Positions 5,690-7,835 of a stretch of 7,835 nt of DNA are shown here, piece by piece. The first letter of the stretch is position 1; the number at the start of each line of letters is the position of its first letter. The notes under the pieces are model-generated. The model worked only from the letters and a program-made list of their open reading frames with translations, was not told the origin of the DNA and did no database searches. The translations under genes were made by a program, and so were the position numbers. This DNA comes from Deltaproteobacteria bacterium (GTDB taxonomy: Bacteria; SAR324; NAC60-12): assembly GCA_003541985.1 (NCBI GenBank), contig DPLM01000368.1, forward strand, positions 1 to 7,835, given 5' to 3'.

Positions 5690-6649
5690 TTACTTCACAT
5701 ACTGAAGCATTGGGTCAGTGCCCTTGTCGAGAATATCCTTGGTCAACACCATAGTTGGTACAAAGATAAACTTTTCCACACTGGCTCCCTTCTTCATGCT
5801 AGCCACTTTTTCAACCGCTTGTTTACCCACAAGGTAGGGCAACTGAGCAACGGATGCGTTCAATCGTCCACTCTTAATTGATTTAACAGCATCAGAGTTG
5901 CCATCAACACCAATCACTGTCACCTGGTTTTGTTTACCAGCCGCGTAAACCGTTTCAATAGCACCAAGAGCCATTCCATCGTTTGCCGCAAAAATCCCGA
6001 CAAGATCAGGGTTGGCGGTTAATGTGTCGTTTGTGATGTTAGCAGCCTTTCCACGGTCCCAATCACCAGGAAGTGAAGCAACCACCTTTAAGCCTGGAGC
6101 CAACTGAGTCAGTCTCTTTGAAAAACCCCGTGCTCTCTTTTGACCGGTGATGTTTCCGGAAAGGCCCTCGATTACGAGAACGGGGCCTTTAGCTCCTTTG
6201 CCAAGCTTGCTAACTAAGTATTCAGCACCTTGGGCACCTGCGGCTTCGTTGTCAGATCCAATTGAAAAGGAGATGCTGACATCAGCATCGGCAGCAATCT
6301 TATGATCTAAGTTACCATCAAGGTCGACTACTGGGATGCCCATGCTGTTCGCTCTTTTTAAACATGGAAGCAAAATTGTGGAGTTGATTGCTGCTGTAAT
6401 CATCGCATCAGGCTTGCGCTCTAACATTGTGTTGCAGACATTCAACTGAGGCTCTGCAGCTTGATCACTTTCTACAGCTTGTAGGTAATACTCCACACCA
6501 GCTTCCTGAGCGCCTTCACGAACACCCAGTTCCATGGCACCCCAAAATGGGTTTGAGAGAGTTTTCATCAAAACTCCATAGGTTTCAGCTTGAACTGGCA
6601 TTGCGAATGAGCCAGCCAGAACCATCGCAACGGCTAATCTTTTTATCAT
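5690..6649 (-). CDS. Sugar ABC transporter periplasmic binding protein (AlsB-like, D-allose type)
   Basis: This 319-residue type I periplasmic binding protein captures the sugar and delivers it to the permease. A Sec signal peptide is clear: K3-R4, a hydrophobic core, and a VQA cleavage site after residue 21. The mature start TYGVLMKTLSNPFWGAM (23-39) closely matches E. coli D-allose-binding protein AlsB (YAVVLKTLSNPFW). Further AlsB-like blocks are VIEGLSGNITG (159-169), PGDWDRGKA (194-202), AANDGMALG (221-229) and GVDGN (247-251). Probable ligand contacts by analogy with the ribose/allose-binding proteins are K29, N33, F35, W36, D109 or D111, an Arg at 172 or 174, W197, N223, D249 and Q269. 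The ATG at 6649 has GGAG eight bases upstream. It is first in the operon, following a -10-like TATAAT, and is separated from the permease by a hairpin, as expected for a highly expressed binding protein. Allose is the closest guess; ribose, allulose or another aldose/ketose is possible. Confidence 0.92.
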   Translation of the reverse strand: MIKRLAVAMVLAGSFAMPVQAETYGVLMKTLSNPFWGAMELGVREGAQEAGVEYYLQAVESDQAAEPQLNVCNTMLERKPDAMITAAINSTILLPCLKRANSMGIPVVDLDGNLDHKIAADADVSISFSIGSDNEAAGAQGAEYLVSKLGKGAKGPVLVIEGLSGNITGQKRARGFSKRLTQLAPGLKVVASLPGDWDRGKAANITNDTLTANPDLVGIFAANDGMALGAIETVYAAGKQNQVTVIGVDGNSDAVKSIKSGRLNASVAQLPYLVGKQAVEKVASMKKGASVEKFIFVPTMVLTKDILDKGTDPMLQYVK

Positions 6650-6693
6650 CTTTAAGCTCCCAATTCAGGGGTTAGTATTGTCTGGATTAACTC

Positions 6694-6722
6694 ATTATAA
6701 TGTTTGAATTTTCCAGATTTTG
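6694..6722 (-). promoter_or_regulatory. Probable promoter of the sugar-import operon
   Basis: A perfect TATAAT (6699-6694 on the minus strand) lies 45 nt upstream of the binding-protein ATG. The hexamer 17 nt further upstream is CAAAAT (6722-6717), a poor -35. A strong -10 with a weak -35 suggests an activator-dependent or tightly regulated promoter. No transcript start can be proven from sequence. Confidence 0.45.
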
Positions 6723-6725
6723 TAG

Positions 6726-6733
6726 AACCGGTT
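6726..6733. promoter_or_regulatory. AACCGGTT palindrome, possible LacI-family operator
   Basis: A perfect 8-bp palindrome with a central CG sits just upstream of the predicted -35 of the sugar operon. LacI/GalR-family operators typically have such A-rich arms around a central CG, and this family often controls ribose or allose importers. The flanks are not symmetric, so the match is short, and no LacI-type gene is in the window. Confidence 0.3.
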
Positions 6734-6862
6734 GCAGAGTTCACTACAATCTTCAGCAATAATCAATACTCTGGTAAATTCGTGGCTAAATTGATTTGAA
6801 CTGCCTGATTACCACCCATTCAAAATCTTGCCATTGAATTCCATAAATTCCCAAATCAGCAA

Positions 6863-6875
6863 ACCTGAATCAGGT
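6863..6875. repeat. ACCTGA-A-TCAGGT dyad in the upstream region
   Basis: This perfect 6-bp inverted repeat has a single central base, in the size range of a regulator site. A related pair of arms, GATTACC (6807-6813) and GGTAATC (6873-6879), overlaps its right half, and AATCAG (6854-6859) repeats part of it. It lies about 215 nt upstream of the binding-protein start. Confidence 0.35.
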
Positions 6876-6947
6876 AATCCAATAATCATTGTTAAAGCAA
6901 AAAAATGAAAATTCCTTACGATCCCTGTACACAGAACAACTGATGAA

Positions 6948-6962
6948 ATTTTCTTAGAAAAT
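6948..6962. repeat. AT-rich ATTTTC-TTA-GAAAAT inverted repeat
   Basis: Perfect 6-bp arms surround a 3-nt centre. The composition is A/T except one G:C pair, so chance occurrence in this AT-rich stretch is likely. Confidence 0.25.
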
Positions 6963-7046
6963 GATCAAAAACGCTCTTCAATGAATATGAATTTTTTGTG
7001 ATAGATGGGGACAGTACCTAGCAAAATCTTCAAATTAGCTACTCTA

Positions 7047-7066
7047 GGTTAATATCTTCATTAACC
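7047..7066. repeat. Perfect 7-bp inverted repeat GGTTAAT / ATTAACC
   Basis: GGTTAAT (7047-7053) and ATTAACC (7060-7066) flank a 6-nt spacer. The 20-bp span and two-turn symmetry fit a dimeric regulator site, or a weak hairpin. No U tract follows on either strand, and no confirmed gene lies within 400 nt. Confidence 0.4.
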
Positions 7067-7300
7067 AACAAAATTTGGATCGAAGCGAATTGGAAAGAGC
7101 AAAATGCCTTAGGGTAATTTTGGACTTGGAAATAAACTTTTACCCAAATATTGACTGCGCCTTTTGTGCAACTCAATCGATCCCTGTCTTGATTCCGAGT
7201 TCGGTTTTTTTTCTCGCTGTTGCCGAGATTGGTCTAGCAATAGACTATCAATTGCTTGTGATGTTCTTTAGTTTTACACTGTTTTCCAGCAAGATTTTGA

Positions 7301-7462
7301 ATACGTTTTGGAAGTCAGAATGGAGACTCTACTGCTCCACTTAGTGATAGTTGGCTTTTGGGTTATGGCGATTTGAGACGTGCAGTACATGTAGCCCTCG
7401 TTGGCTTCAGAAATCAAATTCTTGTCCAGGAGTCTTGGCTTCCAGATGGCTTACCCCAATGA
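7301..7462 (+). pseudogene. Protein-like open stretch without a start codon or ribosome site; possible gene relic
   Basis: The frame is open from just after a TGA at 7298-7300 to a TGA at 7460-7462. It translates to a plausible globular stretch including GDSTAPLSDSWLLGYGDLRR and GFRNQILVQESWLPDGLP. Composition (Trp, Asp, Gly, Arg balance) looks more like real protein than the low-complexity products usual for AT-rich spacer. There is no ATG or GTG near the beginning and no Shine-Dalgarno. I do not recognise the sequence. With only 53 codons, a chance open frame cannot be excluded. Confidence 0.2.
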
Positions 7463-7617
7463 AATAATTTTTAAGAGGTAGAGTTAAAGAGTAACTGAGG
7501 TGTTCACGATTTATCTTTATGACAGCTACATTGTAACAGACAAAACTAGCTTGCTCAGCGCAGAAGTGATGAAATAGATGCAGCCAGGGGGAATGCTGAT
7601 ACTATTCAGCAAAGCTG

Positions 7618-7633
7618 CAATTGTTGACAATTG
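7618..7633. promoter_or_regulatory. CAATTGT-TG-ACAATTG palindrome, operator-like
   Basis: This perfect 7-bp inverted repeat has a 2-nt centre. TTGT-NN-ACAA symmetry is common for GntR-type regulators of carboxylate and sugar-acid transport; that family link is only a resemblance. It lies directly before the open frame running to the window end and overlaps a short upstream frame, so it may be an operator for a + strand gene beyond the window, or a chance palindrome. Confidence 0.35.
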
Positions 7634-7636
7634 TGA

Positions 7637-7835
7637 TTCCAAAAATTTGCTGATTCTGGGAGAATTAGGGTAGCAACTGATGTATCCGCAGAAGAACTTA
7701 ATGCTTTTGATTATCCAATTCGGACAACCATTAACATGCTCCTATCTGCTCATCGTATAAGAGCTTTAACTTATGCACTCCAACAAATTGGGAAATTAGT
7801 ACTTGAAAATGTGGATCTCATCAGAAAAAGCCTTC
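7637..7835 (+). pseudogene. Open coding-like frame running off the window end; start missing (truncated, decayed or late-start gene)
   Basis: The frame is open from after a TGA at 7634-7636 to the last base (66 codons). It reads like real protein: residues such as VATDVSAEELNAFDYPIRTT and HRIRALTYALQQIGKLVLEN, with an amphipathic helical second half. No ATG, GTG or TTG occurs in frame before an ATG at 7736, which lacks a Shine-Dalgarno although the preceding 33 codons look equally protein-like. That suggests the 5' part was lost or frameshifted. An adjacent frame (7578-7672, beginning M-Q-P-G-G-M-L-I) could be the missing N-terminus after a one-base shift, but this is speculative. I do not recognise the family. 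If intact, it would be a + strand gene divergent from the sugar operon. Confidence 0.35.

Larger units (their letters stand above)
6650..7636. other. Long intergenic region with no convincing complete gene
   Basis: Nearly 1 kb lies upstream of the sugar operon. The first 230 nt contain its likely promoter, an operator-like palindrome and a dyad. Positions 6890-7070 are AT-rich with two inverted repeats. After about 7300, short protein-like open stretches appear on the + strand in different frames (frame of 7301-7462, then frame of 7488-7672, the latter interrupted by TAG at 7575-7577). This is a pattern seen in decayed genes but also by chance. I see no tRNA, no riboswitch I can name and no insertion-sequence ends. 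Confidence 0.5.

Noticed and set aside
7004..7018. The GGGGACAGTACC motif as an insertion-sequence or REP-element end
   Set aside because: There is no matching inverted partner, no target-site duplication and no transposase in the window; the resemblance is too vague.
7075..7344. An 89-codon + strand open frame beginning with TTG and containing a hydrophobic stretch
   Set aside because: There is no Shine-Dalgarno before the TTG, the amino-acid composition is irregular and AT-driven, and I recognise no family. A small membrane protein is not excluded, but nothing positively supports it.
1..7835. CRISPR array, tRNA, rRNA or retron-like RNA
   Set aside because: No regularly spaced direct repeats, no cloverleaf and no conserved RNA motif were seen on either strand by reading.

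Overview
The window looks like chromosomal DNA of a Gram-negative bacterium with moderate GC content (mid-40s % by eye). A periplasmic sugar-binding protein with a Sec signal peptide and the end of a PfaC-type polyunsaturated fatty acid (PUFA) synthase suggest a proteobacterium or relative, probably marine. I cannot place it more precisely from the sequence alone. No rRNA, tRNA, CRISPR array, complete insertion sequence or prophage gene is visible.

Layout. (1) Positions 1-498 (+) hold the C-terminal end of a large protein: a FabA-like hot-dog dehydratase domain of the PfaC type. It converges, with only 3 nt between stop codons, on (2) a minus-strand operon spanning 2899-502. This operon encodes a ParA-family ATPase, an unrecognised 245-residue helical protein with a basic N-terminus, and a 3-mercaptopyruvate sulfurtransferase (SseA type). 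These three genes overlap by 1 and 4 nt, so they are probably translationally coupled. (3) After a 183-nt spacer with small dyads comes a second minus-strand operon, 6649-3083. It encodes a sugar-binding protein, a permease, a single-domain ABC ATPase and a ketose 3-epimerase. The binding protein resembles E. coli D-allose-binding protein AlsB. The epimerase keeps every metal and catalytic residue of D-tagatose/D-psicose 3-epimerase at identical spacing. Together they read as an uptake and first-step catabolic operon for a rare sugar (allose, allulose/psicose, tagatose or similar). A strong 8-bp hairpin separates the binding-protein gene from the permease gene. (4) The last 1.19 kb (6650-7835) contains no convincing complete gene. 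It holds the probable promoter and operator region of the sugar operon, several perfect dyads, and protein-like open stretches without start codons on the + strand. The last of these stays open to the window end and may be a truncated or decayed gene.

How the genes work together. The sugar operon is self-consistent: capture in the periplasm, ATP-driven import, then C-3 epimerisation to a sugar that common metabolism can use. No kinase or dedicated regulator lies in the window. The ParA operon has no recognisable ParB or canonical parS site, so the helical second gene is the natural candidate partner or cargo adaptor. The link to a sulfurtransferase is unexplained.
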